Counted from the stretch's first letter, positions 51,154-59,932 are shown. The stretch is DNA of 64,000 bases from Saccharopolyspora soli (GCF_022678645.1 NZ_JALBWV010000040.1:1-64000), one strand, 5' to 3'. A program made the numbers and translations. The notes: generated by a model from the letters alone, not told the origin.

Positions 51154-51423
51154 GAAAACTTCAAGAACCTGCCGAAGCCAGCAGCCCGGCGGCCAACGAC
51201 CAGCGACGACGAGGGCTTAGCGCCAGTTTCCGTTCCGATGTTCCGACCGCCGCATATCGCAACGGATGCGTATTGGCGACGGTGTGAGACCCGCTTCGCG
51301 GCAGGCGGGAAACCATGTCCGAGCTGCGCACCGCGCTGACGGGAAGCCTATCGCGCGCGTGCTTCCGCTGGTCAGCGGATGACTGCGGTAGGCGTGTTGA
51401 CCAGCCACTATGGACAAGACTTT

Positions 51424-51454
51424 GCGTTGGATGCGAAGATTTCGCATCCAACGC
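51424..51454. repeat. 14-bp perfect inverted repeat before the recombinase
   Basis: GCGTTGGATGCGAA / TTCGCATCCAACGC with 3-nt loop GAT, 20 bp before the recombinase start codon. It may be the operator, or part of the end or crossover site of the three-gene recombinase module. Confidence 0.65.
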
Positions 51455-51473
51455 GAAGGACGGAGAGTGATCA

Positions 51474-52601
51474 GTGGCGGGTCGAGAGGACCAGATTCCG
51501 GGGGCGGCTCGGCTGCACTTGGCCGACGGGGTGGCGTTACTGCGCCCGGAGGAGCAGGTGTTCGAGGCGATGCTGGACGGCTGGCGCAATCAGCAGTTGG
51601 CCCGCAACCTGGCGCTGTCGACGATCGAGAAGCGGGCGGGCCGACTGCGGGCGTTCTTCGAGCACGTCGGGGCGTTCCCGTGGCAGTGGACACCGCAGCA
51701 CGCCGACGAATGGTTCGGCGACCTGCGGGCGGTACGCGGCTGCGCGCACTCGACGATGCGCTCGTACCAGGATGCGCTGCGCTCGTTCTGCCAGTACGTC
51801 TGCGACCCGGCCTACGACTGGTCCTCGATCTGCGAGCAGCGCTTCGGCACTCACCCGATCCAGGTGGTGCACGAGTGGAATGTCGCGACGCACCTGCAAG
51901 AGGTCGAGTCCCGGCCGGAGAAGCGCGCGTTCACCATCGACGAGTTGCAGGACTTCTTCGACTACGCCGACGAGCAGGTCACCAGAGCCCGCGATCGGGG
52001 CCGCAAGGGCTGGTTGCCAGCATTCCGGGACGCGACTCTTTTCAAGATCGCATACAGTTTTGGCTTGCGGCGCAACGAATCCAGAATGCTCGACCTCACC
52101 GATATCGGCCGCAACCCGCATGGGCCCGAGTTCGGCGACTACGGCTTGGTCCATGTCCGGCACGGCAAGGCGAAAAAGGGCTCGCCGCCCAAGCGGCGCA
52201 GCGTGGCCACCGTGTGGACGTGGTCGGCGGAGATCCTGGAGGAGTGGGTCACCGAGTTCCGGCCCAAGCTGGCCCTGACCGGCTCGTCGGCGTTATGGCC
52301 GTCCGAGCGCGGGGAGCGGATCGGGTTGCAGAGGATCAACTCCCGGTTCGCCGCTTACCGCGACGCACTGGGTCTCGATCCTGGCTTGGACTTCCACGGG
52401 CTAAGACGCTCCTACGTCACGCATCTCATCGAGGCAGGCCGGGACCCGCTCTTTGTTCAATTCCAATGTGGACATGAACATGCGAGTACAACTTCCTTGT
52501 ATACCTGCGTTTCCTCGGACTTCCGGACCCGCACGCTGCGCCAGGCCCTGGACCAGACCATGGCCACCGCCCTCGACGAACCCACCCGGAGGAGCCAATG
52601 A
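51474..52601 (+). CDS. Tyrosine recombinase (first of a three-gene module)
   Basis: A 375-residue recombinase from the GTG at 51474. Catalytic residues are complete: R199 (F-G-L-R-R-N-E), K235 (K-A-K-K-G-S), H308 and R311 (F-H-G-L-R-R-S-Y), H334 (C-G-H-E-H-A) and Y343 (S-L-Y-T-C). N-terminal 150 residues form the core-binding domain. Its stop overlaps the next gene (ATGA), which encodes an HTH protein, followed by a second recombinase; this three-gene arrangement, as in Tn554-like and similar actinomycete units, suggests a self-moving element. Confidence 0.9.
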   Translation: MAGREDQIPGAARLHLADGVALLRPEEQVFEAMLDGWRNQQLARNLALSTIEKRAGRLRAFFEHVGAFPWQWTPQHADEWFGDLRAVRGCAHSTMRSYQDALRSFCQYVCDPAYDWSSICEQRFGTHPIQVVHEWNVATHLQEVESRPEKRAFTIDELQDFFDYADEQVTRARDRGRKGWLPAFRDATLFKIAYSFGLRRNESRMLDLTDIGRNPHGPEFGDYGLVHVRHGKAKKGSPPKRRSVATVWTWSAEILEEWVTEFRPKLALTGSSALWPSERGERIGLQRINSRFAAYRDALGLDPGLDFHGLRRSYVTHLIEAGRDPLFVQFQCGHEHASTTSLYTCVSSDFRTRTLRQALDQTMATALDEPTRRSQ

Positions 52602-52924
52602 AACGCGAGGTCAGCTACCAATGGCGGCTGCGTGAGGTCATGGCCGCCCACGGCATGTTCACCATCTCCGACCTCGTGCCGTTGCTGGTCGACCGCGACA
52701 TCAACCTGTCGGTGTCCCAAGTCCACAGACTGGCCACCGGAACCCCCGAGCGGTTGTCGCTGCCGGTTCTCGCTGCGTTGTGCGACATCTTCAACTGCAC
52801 CCCGGCCGACCTGATTGCGACCAAGGCCCAGAACGCCGCGGCTCGCAAGACCGCCACCGATGACGGCGTGGTCAACCTCAACGCGCGTCGGCCCAAGCGC
52901 GCCCGGCTCCGCCCGGAGTCATGA
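52598..52924 (+). CDS. XRE-type HTH protein of the recombinase module
   Basis: A 108-residue protein with a Cro/C1-type helix-turn-helix: L-R-E-V-M-A-A-H-G-M-F-T-I-S-D-L, then L-S-V-S-Q-V-H-R-L-A-T-G and L-A-A-L-C-D-I-F-N-C-T-P-A-D-L. It is translationally coupled to both flanking recombinase genes by ATGA overlaps. It probably regulates or directs recombination. Confidence 0.82.
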   Translation: MKREVSYQWRLREVMAAHGMFTISDLVPLLVDRDINLSVSQVHRLATGTPERLSLPVLAALCDIFNCTPADLIATKAQNAAARKTATDDGVVNLNARRPKRARLRPES

Positions 52925-54198
52925 GCGCCGCGCCCCTGGTCTGCTCGGACTGCGGGACGCAAGGACGCCGCTATCGACGGGGATTATGCGGGCACTGCGC
53001 CCTGACTGAGGACCTGCGAGCCGTCCTGGACGACGGCCAGGGCGGCATCAGGCCCGAGCTGACGCCGTTCTTCGAGGGAGTCCGCCGGATGCGCAACCCC
53101 CGTGCCGGGGTGAACTGGATCAGCCGCCCGCACGTCCACGCGATGCTGCGCACCCTGGCCGACCCGAGTTTCCCGGTCACGCACGAGACCCTGGACAGCA
53201 TGAGGCCCTGGCGATCAGTGGCCTACCTGCGGGATCTGCTGATGCTGCACGGCGTCCTCCCACACGCTGACCGGCACCTGATGCTGTTCCAGCGGTGGCT
53301 GCGGGACACCCTGGACGGCATCGGCGAGCGCGAGTCCCGCCAGCTCGTCGAGCGGTTCGCCACCTGGCACGTCCTCCACCGGCTCCGCCGGTTCGCCGAC
53401 CGCGGCCCGGTCACCGAGAAGCAGACCCAGCAGGCCCGGGACGAGATCCGTCAGGCCATCGCATTCCTGGCCTGGCTGCGCGAACGCGGCCTACTACTCG
53501 CAGCTTGCCGGCAAGCCGAGGTCGACGCCTGGTACGCCAGCGCCTACACCGCCCGGCGGCTCACCCACGCGTTCCTGCGCTGGGCGATGCGCAACAAGCT
53601 GCTGGCCCGCGTGACAATCCCGCACCAGGACACCCGCAACCCGGCCCCGCTCAGCCAACACCACCGCCTCGCCCTGATCCGGCGGTTGGTCACCGACGAG
53701 GACATCCCGCTGCTCACCCGCGTCGTCGCCATTCTGATGCTGCTCTATGCGCAACCGCTGACCCGCGTCCTGCGTTTGACTGTCGACGACGTCCTCCACG
53801 AAAACGGTGAGGTCAGCATCCGGCTCGGCGAGCCACCCACGCCGGTCCCGGAGCCCTTCGCCGGGCTGCTTCAACAGCACATCCAGCAGCGGCTCAACCT
53901 CACCACCGCCACCAATCCCGACGCGCGCTGGCTGTTCCCCGGCCGACGCGGCGGCCAACCCATGACCACCGACGCGGTCGAACACCGCCTCCGCCAACAC
54001 GGCATCCGCACGCTCACCGGCCGCACGGCGGCGCTCCGGCAGCTCGTCCTCCAAGCACCCGCGCCGGTGGTCGCCAAGATGCTCGGCTACACCCTCGACC
54101 ACGCCGCCCGGCTCGCCACCGAGGCCGGTGGCGCCTGGGCCCGCTACGCCCCGATGACCACTCCCGGTGACACAGGACAGAGAACACGCGACAGTTGA
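52921..54198 (+). CDS. Zinc-ribbon tyrosine recombinase-like protein (degenerate active site)
   Basis: A 425-residue protein starting with a zinc ribbon (C-S-D-C ... C-G-H-C, residues 8-25). The C-terminal part resembles a tyrosine recombinase domain: Q-P-L-T-R-V-L-R-L-T-V-D-D, T-A-A-L-R-Q-L-V (where H-x-x-R would be), and L-G-Y-T-L-D-H-A-A-R ... A-W-A-R-Y. The first histidine is replaced, so it may be a partner rather than an active enzyme. Remnants of a similar gene lie at 47.5 kb. Confidence 0.72.
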   Translation: MSAAPLVCSDCGTQGRRYRRGLCGHCALTEDLRAVLDDGQGGIRPELTPFFEGVRRMRNPRAGVNWISRPHVHAMLRTLADPSFPVTHETLDSMRPWRSVAYLRDLLMLHGVLPHADRHLMLFQRWLRDTLDGIGERESRQLVERFATWHVLHRLRRFADRGPVTEKQTQQARDEIRQAIAFLAWLRERGLLLAACRQAEVDAWYASAYTARRLTHAFLRWAMRNKLLARVTIPHQDTRNPAPLSQHHRLALIRRLVTDEDIPLLTRVVAILMLLYAQPLTRVLRLTVDDVLHENGEVSIRLGEPPTPVPEPFAGLLQQHIQQRLNLTTATNPDARWLFPGRRGGQPMTTDAVEHRLRQHGIRTLTGRTAALRQLVLQAPAPVVAKMLGYTLDHAARLATEAGGAWARYAPMTTPGDTGQRTRDS

Positions 54199-54208
54199 AT
54201 CCGCGAGG

Positions 54209-54370
54209 TCACCAATTTCCCACCCCTAGGTGACCTGCCGCCACTCTGCGGCAGGCGCGGTCTTTCTCCCACCGTGCCCGCGCGGCCTTGATGTCCCGCT
54301 CGGCGGCCTGGTCGACGTCGTAGATCGTGGACAGGTACAACCGCCGCCGTTCGTTGAGCCAACCGTTCAC
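54209..54370 (-). CDS. Small hypothetical protein (53 residues)
   Basis: From GTG 54370, overlapping the upstream stop (GTGA). It reads V-N-G-W-L-N-E-R-R-R-L-Y-L-S-T-I-Y-D-V-D, then helical A-A-E-R-D-I-K-A-A-R-A-R-W-E-K-D-R. The charged amphipathic helix and precise overlap support a real gene. Its product may form a complex with the preceding small protein. It converges on the recombinase module. Confidence 0.5.
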   Translation of the reverse strand: MNGWLNERRRLYLSTIYDVDQAAERDIKAARARWEKDRACRRVAAGHLGVGNW

Positions 54371-54606
54371 GCTTTCTCTGCCTTCGACGAACTCACCGCC
54401 CGGCCTCCGCCGTCTTTTCCGGGGCGACCCCGTCGGCCACGCGGTCGAGGCGACGTGCGCGAACGAGTCCAGCCCGTTCCGCCATCCCCACTCGTAGTCG
54501 ACTGCAGGCCCGCGGCGCGCAGTCTTTCGATCAGTTCGTCATCAGTGAGCACGTCGTCGGAGAGCAATCCCTCGATCTCGTTCAAACTCGCCGCATTCGG
54601 CGCCAT
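54367..54606 (-). CDS. Small hypothetical protein
   Basis: Seventy-nine residues from the ATG at 54606, with GGGAG upstream. The start M-A-P-N-A-A-S-L-N-E-I-E-G-L-L-S-D-D-V-L-T-D-D-E-L-I-E is acidic and helical; the C-terminal half is basic and Gly/Arg-rich. The stop overlaps the GTG of the next gene, so they form a two-gene unit. Function unknown. Confidence 0.5.
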   Translation of the reverse strand: MAPNAASLNEIEGLLSDDVLTDDELIERLRAAGLQSTTSGDGGTGWTRSRTSPRPRGRRGRPGKDGGGRAVSSSKAEKA

Positions 54607-54764
54607 CGTTGGCTCCCATCCTCGTAGGCGGTAGTACCCCGGCAAGTTGCCCTCGACCCGGGCCGCACCGTTCAACGCTCTGCGAGCAACCACAGATCGG
54701 ACATGAGGGTGGCCTCCCGATGACGACGACACGCCCCTTCACATCCATCACAAAGGAGTTCGGT

Positions 54765-55178
54765 ATGAGACGACGGGAGACGCTGACTGGAATCAGCTCA
54801 TGGTTCAGCTTGGACGAGATCGAGTGCCTTGTACGCACGGCTGGCGACGCGGTATGCGGCGACATCGATGACATCAACTCGCATCAGCGGGCGTTGGCCG
54901 AGCGAGTCTACGACCTCATACACGAGGAGCGTAATCCCGATGCCGAGGCAGCAGCTGCGCGACCGGACCAGCGTCTACTCGCCCTTGCTGAAAAACTCGA
55001 ACTCGACACGCTCGACCTCTACGACGTGGTGCACGACTTGCACACCAAACCGGCCAGCACGATCAACAACGACGGCCTGGAAACCCAGATCCGCTACCTG
55101 CTCGATCAGCTTGGCGAGGCCGAAACCGAGCAGGTGATCCGCGATGCCGCCACGCTGCAGCATGTCGATCAGCACTGA
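54765..55178 (+). CDS. Hypothetical helical protein
   Basis: A 137-residue protein from the ATG at 54765, chosen because AAGGAG lies about 8 nt upstream; earlier in-frame ATG at 54720 has none. It reads W-F-S-L-D-E-I-E-C-L-V-R-T-A-G-D-A-V, then predominantly helix (L-A-L-A-E-K-L-E-L-D-T-L-D-L-Y-D). No motif recognised. The gene is followed by a non-coding 190-bp stretch and a strong terminator. Confidence 0.58.
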   Translation: MRRRETLTGISSWFSLDEIECLVRTAGDAVCGDIDDINSHQRALAERVYDLIHEERNPDAEAAAARPDQRLLALAEKLELDTLDLYDVVHDLHTKPASTINNDGLETQIRYLLDQLGEAETEQVIRDAATLQHVDQH

Positions 55179-55369
55179 TCTCACTTCGGTGGTGGGGGCA
55201 ACGCGCCGGAGGTTCGTGGCCACGCCACCAGCGGGCTCCGGGGCTTGGAAGAAGTGCTGTCGAAGCGCCTACCGGCTCCTGTTGAAGCTGCACCTGGTGC
55301 CGCGGCGAGCAGCTGCAAACCCGCTCCCTGATCATCTGCGGACGTCCGCTCCGCCATTCCCCGTCAAGA

Positions 55370-55411
55370 GCCCGGCCCGGTCAGTCACTCACGACTGACC
55401 GGCCGGGCCTT
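55370..55411 (+). terminator. Strong hairpin terminator
   Basis: Long stem, GCCCGGCCCGGTCAGTC against GACTGACCGGCCGGGC with one bulged base, loop ACTCAC, followed by CTTTTG. Rho-independent type. Confidence 0.82.
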
Positions 55412-55530
55412 TTGCTGCTCAAGGCCCCGACAGAGCTCGCCCGCCCCGCGTGCGAAGCGATCAAAACTCCTGCACCGAAACGTAAATCCGAGTGAAACCC
55501 ACAGCGTCAACATCATCCACGAGGTATCCC

Positions 55531-55935
55531 ATGCGCCAAGCTCGCGTGATCGTCCGCCCCGACGGCGTCTATCGTCCTGCCCCCGACCTCCTCCGCTCGA
55601 TCATGTTCTGGATCGGCCATGATGACCGGCCGACCACCGCCGCGGACTGCCGCATTTACGAACCGCCGATCCGGATCTGGTTCGAACGTACCTACCCCGC
55701 CGATCCCGTCTCCGAGATCTGGTTCTCCCGTCCAGAACTGCTGACCTGGCCTATCGATCAGCCGCGCAGCGGACAGGACACCGTCGTCGAAGGCGGCGTG
55801 ACCCTCGGCAGCGGCCGCGCCTTCAGACTCCTGCTGGAGCTGCACACCTCCTCCTGTAACTGCGCCTGGTGCGGCGCCGAGGACATCGTCGCTGGCGAGT
55901 GGGAATGGGTGACCGTGCCCGACCCCGATCACTGA
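55531..55935 (+). CDS. Hypothetical protein
   Basis: A 134-residue protein from the ATG at 55531 (GAGG upstream). Reads Q-A-R-V-I-V-R-P-D-G-V-Y-R-P-A-P, then strand-rich segments with many aromatics (I-R-I-W-F-E-R-T-Y, V-S-E-I-W-F-S) and a C-terminal C-N-C-A-W-C-G-A-E-D that could bind zinc. Soluble; function unknown. Preceded by a terminator and followed by another hairpin, so a single-gene unit. Confidence 0.58.
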   Translation: MRQARVIVRPDGVYRPAPDLLRSIMFWIGHDDRPTTAADCRIYEPPIRIWFERTYPADPVSEIWFSRPELLTWPIDQPRSGQDTVVEGGVTLGSGRAFRLLLELHTSSCNCAWCGAEDIVAGEWEWVTVPDPDH

Positions 55936-56156
55936 GGTCTCGCAGCGCCGAAATGGGGCGCCGCTGGAGCGCCGGTGCCCACCGAGCACGCCCGTACCGA
56001 GACGGGCCGGGCCATTCGGCGAAACGAGCTCCGCTTCGAGCCTCGGCATCGATTTCATGGCTCTTTCCCAAGCGTTACACGGAGTTTCGTCATGACCAGC
56101 GCTGCTGCTCGGTCGCCTCCGCTTGAGCACACCTCTGCGACCTACGTCCCCTGCGT

Positions 56157-56201
56157 GAAGGCCCGGCTCCGGTTCCTCTGCGAACCGGGTGCCGGGCCTT
56201 C
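56157..56201 (+). terminator. Hairpin terminator
   Basis: GAAGGCCCGGC / GCCGGGCCTTC (11 bp perfect) continued inward by CCGGTTC / GAACCGG; followed by GCATTG. Confidence 0.78.
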
Positions 56202-56273
56202 GCATTGTCCGGTCCTTCCCGGGCCCGTGACGCGCCGCCAACGATTTCCCAGACCAGAAGGAGGACAGCCCAC

Positions 56274-57158
56274 GTGAACACCACTCAACCTCAGACGCAC
56301 TGGGTGCACACCGGCATCGAGGGGCCGCACCAGTTCGGTATAAGAGGGTTCAACGAGCTAGAGACCGGCCGCGGCGTGGCCTACACCGCCGAACTCATCC
56401 ACCCGGAACTCGGTGTCGTCGGCCGCATCGCCAACGAAGGCCGCGGCGGCCCGACCACCTTCTCCCCGTACGACTACGCCAGGTTCAGCGACCGCGACCT
56501 GGAGGAATTCCTCGGCCAGAGCCGACAGGACGGCGAACCGATGGACACCGGTCCCGTGGGCAAGGAAACCCTGCTCGACGAGATCATCAACGAAGCCGAG
56601 ACCGCCAGCATCGTCGCCACGATGCGCCGCGACGGCCAGTTCGTCGTCCGCAGCTACCTGCCCCGCGAGGCGGCTAGCTACGGTCCGCATCGAGGCGCGC
56701 CCCTGGTCTACCCCCAGATCGTCTTGCGCCGCGCCGCCCGTGAGCACCTGGCCGACGAGCTGGCCCGGATGCCGCAACACCGGCTCGACGACGGCGCCTC
56801 TTGGCAGATGTTCGACGGCGCCGAGTGGAAGCCCCTGCTGGGAGAGGCCCCGCTGACCGCCGAGCAGACCGCGGCCAGGCTCCAGAGGGTCGCCGACCTG
56901 GTCGCGACCGCACACAGCAAGGGTGCGTTCGCGAACGGCGTCCCGTTTGACGACCAGTTCCACCTTTTCGGCACGCCCGTCGCCGGAGGATTCACCCTCG
57001 TCGGCGACGCTTCCCGGCTGCTCAAGACCCATTCCTGGTGTCGATGCGCCCGTCGGCAGGCCACCGTCCGATTTGAGCGATGGAACAGCACCCGGGTGCT
57101 CGAGTCCGGCACCGTCCACGCCGCGAAACGCTGCCGCCGCGTGGTGCGCATCGACTGA
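56274..57158 (+). CDS. Hypothetical protein
   Basis: A 294-residue protein from the GTG at 56274, preceded by AGAAGGAGGA. Contains W-V-H-T-G-I-E-G-P-H-Q-F-G-I-R-G-F-N-E-L, a long helical region (E-T-L-L-D-E-I-I-N-E-A-E-T-A-S-I-V-A-T-M) and a Cys/Arg-rich end (W-C-R-C-A-R-R-Q-A-T-V-R). The middle with Y-P-Q-I-V-L-R-R-A-A-R-E-H-L-A-D-E-L resembles plasmid-borne accessory proteins. No firm family. Confidence 0.6.
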   Translation: MNTTQPQTHWVHTGIEGPHQFGIRGFNELETGRGVAYTAELIHPELGVVGRIANEGRGGPTTFSPYDYARFSDRDLEEFLGQSRQDGEPMDTGPVGKETLLDEIINEAETASIVATMRRDGQFVVRSYLPREAASYGPHRGAPLVYPQIVLRRAAREHLADELARMPQHRLDDGASWQMFDGAEWKPLLGEAPLTAEQTAARLQRVADLVATAHSKGAFANGVPFDDQFHLFGTPVAGGFTLVGDASRLLKTHSWCRCARRQATVRFERWNSTRVLESGTVHAAKRCRRVVRID

Positions 57159-57315
57159 TCCGCGGGCGAAGTCGTCGACTGCATCTACGCACCAAGCGGA
57201 TCGTCATCGAGGTCTAATCCCCGTCGTCTCTCCCGCTGGGGCCTGGCTGTCCGCGCCCCGACGGGGCCTCGAGAACATCCGCTGAACAGCGACTTCCGAA
57301 AGGAAGGACTACGTC

Positions 57316-57624
57316 ATGTCCACCACCGAGGAGTTCTCCGTGTCAGACCTCGTCGTTCGCACCTTCGTGGATCTGTCCACCGCCCACCTCAGCAAGCAGG
57401 CATGCACTGACCTCAACACTTACGAAGGGGTTACCGCCCACAAGACGGAATACGGCTGGCTGATGTACGCCCCGGAGCAGGACGCTGACGAGCTCGCTGA
57501 AGAGGGCGACTGGCCTCCGGAACTGCTCCCGATCGTCAAGCTGGCTCGTGCCAACGGCTGCGCCTACATCCTCTTCGACGCAGGCGCGCAGTCGACCGAC
57601 CGTCTTCCCACCTTCGACTGGTAG
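57316..57624 (+). CDS. DUF5983-like protein
   Basis: A 102-residue protein with a good ribosome site (GAAAGGAAGGA). It follows the pattern F-V-D-L-S-T-A-H-L-S, G-W-L-M-Y-A-P, L-L-P-I-V-K-L-A-R-A-N-G-C-A-Y-I-L-F-D-A and L-P-T-F-D-W, which I recognise as DUF5983, a small family frequent on plasmids and prophages of unknown function. The protein is acidic and soluble. Confidence 0.68.
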   Translation: MSTTEEFSVSDLVVRTFVDLSTAHLSKQACTDLNTYEGVTAHKTEYGWLMYAPEQDADELAEEGDWPPELLPIVKLARANGCAYILFDAGAQSTDRLPTFDW

Positions 57625-57828
57625 TTCGGGACGAGCGGCGCCACGACCTACCAACTGGTCATTCCCGTTCGTTCAACGTGGGGAGATCGACACCAGGGGG
57701 TGATTCGCGACGCGAATGCCGCAGCACGTCGATCGGTAGTGATCTCACCACGGTGCAGCGGCCACGAGCCCCGCCCCGTGGCTGCTGCACCAGGTTTCCG
57801 CCACCACCAGCGCACGAAGGGATTTGAA

Positions 57829-58443
57829 GTGTCCGGTACCGACAAGCAACTGAATCCTGACCAGCCAGACAAGGACCGGGCGGCGGTGCTCGAACTCCGT
57901 GCTACCGCGGACCACTTGGCCATCCAGACCGAGCAACTGACCGTCGCCTGGGAAGCGGTCGATGTAGTTGACACGAACTACGGGGTTGAGGCTGAGGAGG
58001 CTGGCCATGCCGTGGTGTCTCTGGTAAATGCGTTGACAGGCATGACCGGGGAGAGAGATCCCCTGCGAACGTGGCAACTTCAGCGCTACGCGATGGAACT
58101 GCACGAAGCCATCGACCGCTACGCAGAGCTCGACGAGCACAACACCAAGGCAGGCATCGACATTCTTGACCGGCTCATGCCCGGGATCGCTCTGGCACGA
58201 CGCGCCATGGAATTTCTGGACAGCCCGACCGGTGCCCAACGAGTCACCGTCGGTGAGCTGATCGAGCAGCTACATCAGTTCCCATCTCACATGCAGGTGT
58301 GGTTCGCCGACCCCGTAAATCCAGAGGGGTACACGCCTCTCGACCGCACGGTCACTCTGGGAGTGGACGAGGATCCCGCCCCGGGAGAGCCGTCATCGTT
58401 CGTTGTCCTCGGACGAGGAGGCGGCTCACTTCCTGACGATTGA
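57829..58443 (+). CDS. Hypothetical protein
   Basis: A 204-residue protein from the GTG at 57829 (GAAGGGA upstream). It begins with an acidic disordered region, then two helices (V-L-E-L-R-A-T-A-D-H-L-A-I-Q-T-E-Q-L-T-V-A-W-E-A-V), further helices, and a C-terminal domain starting V-T-V-G-E-L-I-E-Q-L-H-Q-F-P-S-H-M-Q-V-W-F-A-D-P. The last part is known in small plasmid proteins as a short alpha/beta module but has no defined role. Followed by a U-rich terminator. Confidence 0.58.
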   Translation: MSGTDKQLNPDQPDKDRAAVLELRATADHLAIQTEQLTVAWEAVDVVDTNYGVEAEEAGHAVVSLVNALTGMTGERDPLRTWQLQRYAMELHEAIDRYAELDEHNTKAGIDILDRLMPGIALARRAMEFLDSPTGAQRVTVGELIEQLHQFPSHMQVWFADPVNPEGYTPLDRTVTLGVDEDPAPGEPSSFVVLGRGGGSLPDD

Positions 58444-58474
58444 TCCACTCGCCTCATCCGCATCTCACGGTCCA

Positions 58475-58505
58475 CCCCGGTCACCTCGTGACACGGGGCT
58501 TTTTG
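58475..58505 (+). terminator. Rho-independent terminator
   Basis: CCCCG-GTCAC / GTGAC-(A)-CGGGG with loop CTC, followed by CTTTTTG. Confidence 0.8.
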
Positions 58506-59058
58506 TTGCCCAGTAACGGGATGAGCGCACATGACCGGATCTCATGTGGATCGCCTCGGGCGCGCCCCAGGACCGAGCACCCCGCCGCGACCGTCGAAGT
58601 CGAGCGAACCGATCCACGACCTCGACCACCAAGCGCGGGTCATCACCCGTCGCCGGGTCGATGCGCCACGCCGACCCGGTCGGCGCGGCACGTCTGCTGA
58701 TCGCCGCGCCGGACAGCCCACGGGTAGTAAAGCGACACTGCCGAGTGGCTGCAGCGGCAGGACACGATCGCCGCCTCCGTGTCCCGACCGGCAGGTGCCC
58801 CTGATCCACCGCTGGGTTCGGCAGACCGCCGACCAGGAGGCCGTCAGTGCACCCCGACCTGGATTGCGGACGTAATGACGCCAATGGCTTCCGACAGTCC
58901 GCTCTGCTCGGCCGGGGGTCGAGCAGGCCGCGAAGGTTTACGCCCAACCAAAATCGAGAGCCCGGCTGTGCCCGGCTGCCCGGTGTCCACTGTGACTGAT
59001 CCCCGGCTGTGCGGTGAGCAGCCTTCATACCTCATTGCGGAGAGAGGAGGAGTACTTC
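58506..59058. other. Stretch without a clear gene
   Basis: About 550 bp. Plus-strand frames contain basic low-complexity translations, probably not real. A ribosome site GAGAGGAGGAG ends the stretch ahead of the PP-loop gene. Confidence 0.4.
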
Positions 59059-59790
59059 GTGCACGTGATTCAGTACTCCGGCGGGATTGGTAGTTGGGCC
59101 ACCGCTCAACGTGTCGCCGCCCGTCACGGCACCGGCGACATGATCTTGTTGTTCAGCGATACCTTGCTCGAAGAGGACAGCCTCTACGCCTTCCTCGCCG
59201 AGTCCGCTGCCCAGCTCGGCGCGCCCTTGGTGCGTGTAACTGATGGCCGCACGCCGTTTGAGGTCTACTGGGCCACCCGGTTTCTGGGTAACGCCCGGCT
59301 CGCGCCGTGTTCCAAGGTGCTCAAGCAGCAGCCTGCCCGGCAGTGGCTGCAAGCCCACGTCGATCCGGACGCGACCACCCTGTACGTCGGCATCGACGCT
59401 AGCGAGTCGCACCGCATCCCCGGCATCCGCGCCGGGTGGACGCCGTGGACCGTCGAGTTCCCGTTGACCGAGGAACCTGAGCTGACCAAGGACGCGATGC
59501 TGGCCGAGGCTCGCGCGCTCGGCCTGACCCCGCCGCGCGCCTACGAGGAGGGCTTCGCCCACGCCAACTGCGCGGGGATGTGCGTCCGTGGCGGCCAGAA
59601 GCATTGGCGCCGCTTGCTTGAGTGCCATCCCGATCGGTTCGTCGGTTACGAACGCCAAGAGCAGGAATTCCGCGCCGAGTTTGGCGACGTAGCGATCCTC
59701 AAGGAGCAGCGCAACGGCGTTGTGCGGCCGCTTCCCCTCACCGAGCTGCGGCACCGGCACGAAAACGCCCGGTCCGCGCGTGACGACTGA
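59059..59790 (+). CDS. PP-loop ATPase (PAPS-reductase-like)
   Basis: A 243-residue protein from the GTG at 59059, with AGAGAGGAGGAG just upstream. It starts with the PP-loop S-G-G-I-G-S-W (residues 7-13), the ATP pyrophosphate-binding signature of PAPS reductase, ATP sulfurylase and related adenine alpha hydrolases. Later features: L-F-S-D-T-L-L-E-E-D, a C-S-K-V-L-K-Q-Q-P segment (about 94) and a C-terminal N-C-A-G-M-C-V-R-G. It lacks the size of DndC. Proteins of this shape in phages and plasmids are linked to nucleic-acid modification, though their reactions are mostly unproven. The next small gene starts within its last 11 bp. Confidence 0.78.
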   Translation: MHVIQYSGGIGSWATAQRVAARHGTGDMILLFSDTLLEEDSLYAFLAESAAQLGAPLVRVTDGRTPFEVYWATRFLGNARLAPCSKVLKQQPARQWLQAHVDPDATTLYVGIDASESHRIPGIRAGWTPWTVEFPLTEEPELTKDAMLAEARALGLTPPRAYEEGFAHANCAGMCVRGGQKHWRRLLECHPDRFVGYERQEQEFRAEFGDVAILKEQRNGVVRPLPLTELRHRHENARSARDD

Positions 59791-59932
59791 TCCGCGACCA
59801 ACCTCGACCGTCGCCGACCGCGATCCGGACCGTGCGACTGAGGTGCATGTCCTCCTGGATGGCGTGCCGGTCCTCGCCGAGCTCACGGATGTCGATCCGG
59901 GACAGGGCTGGGTACTTCAGAGACCGGCGTGA
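59780..59932 (+). CDS. Small hypothetical protein (50 residues)
   Basis: GTG 59780 overlaps the end of the PP-loop gene by 11 bp. Reads T-T-D-P-R-P-T-S-T-V-A-D-R-D-P-D-R-A-T, then V-H-V-L-L-D-G-V-P-V-L-A-E-L-T-D-V-D-P-G. The second half resembles short acidic beta-hairpin modules. No ribosome site; translation by coupling is possible. Confidence 0.45.
   Translation: MTTDPRPTSTVADRDPDRATEVHVLLDGVPVLAELTDVDPGQGWVLQRPA

Noticed and set aside
59059-59790. Considered as DndC of a phosphorothioation system
   Set aside because: Too short and no dndA/B/D/E neighbours; only the PP-loop is shared.
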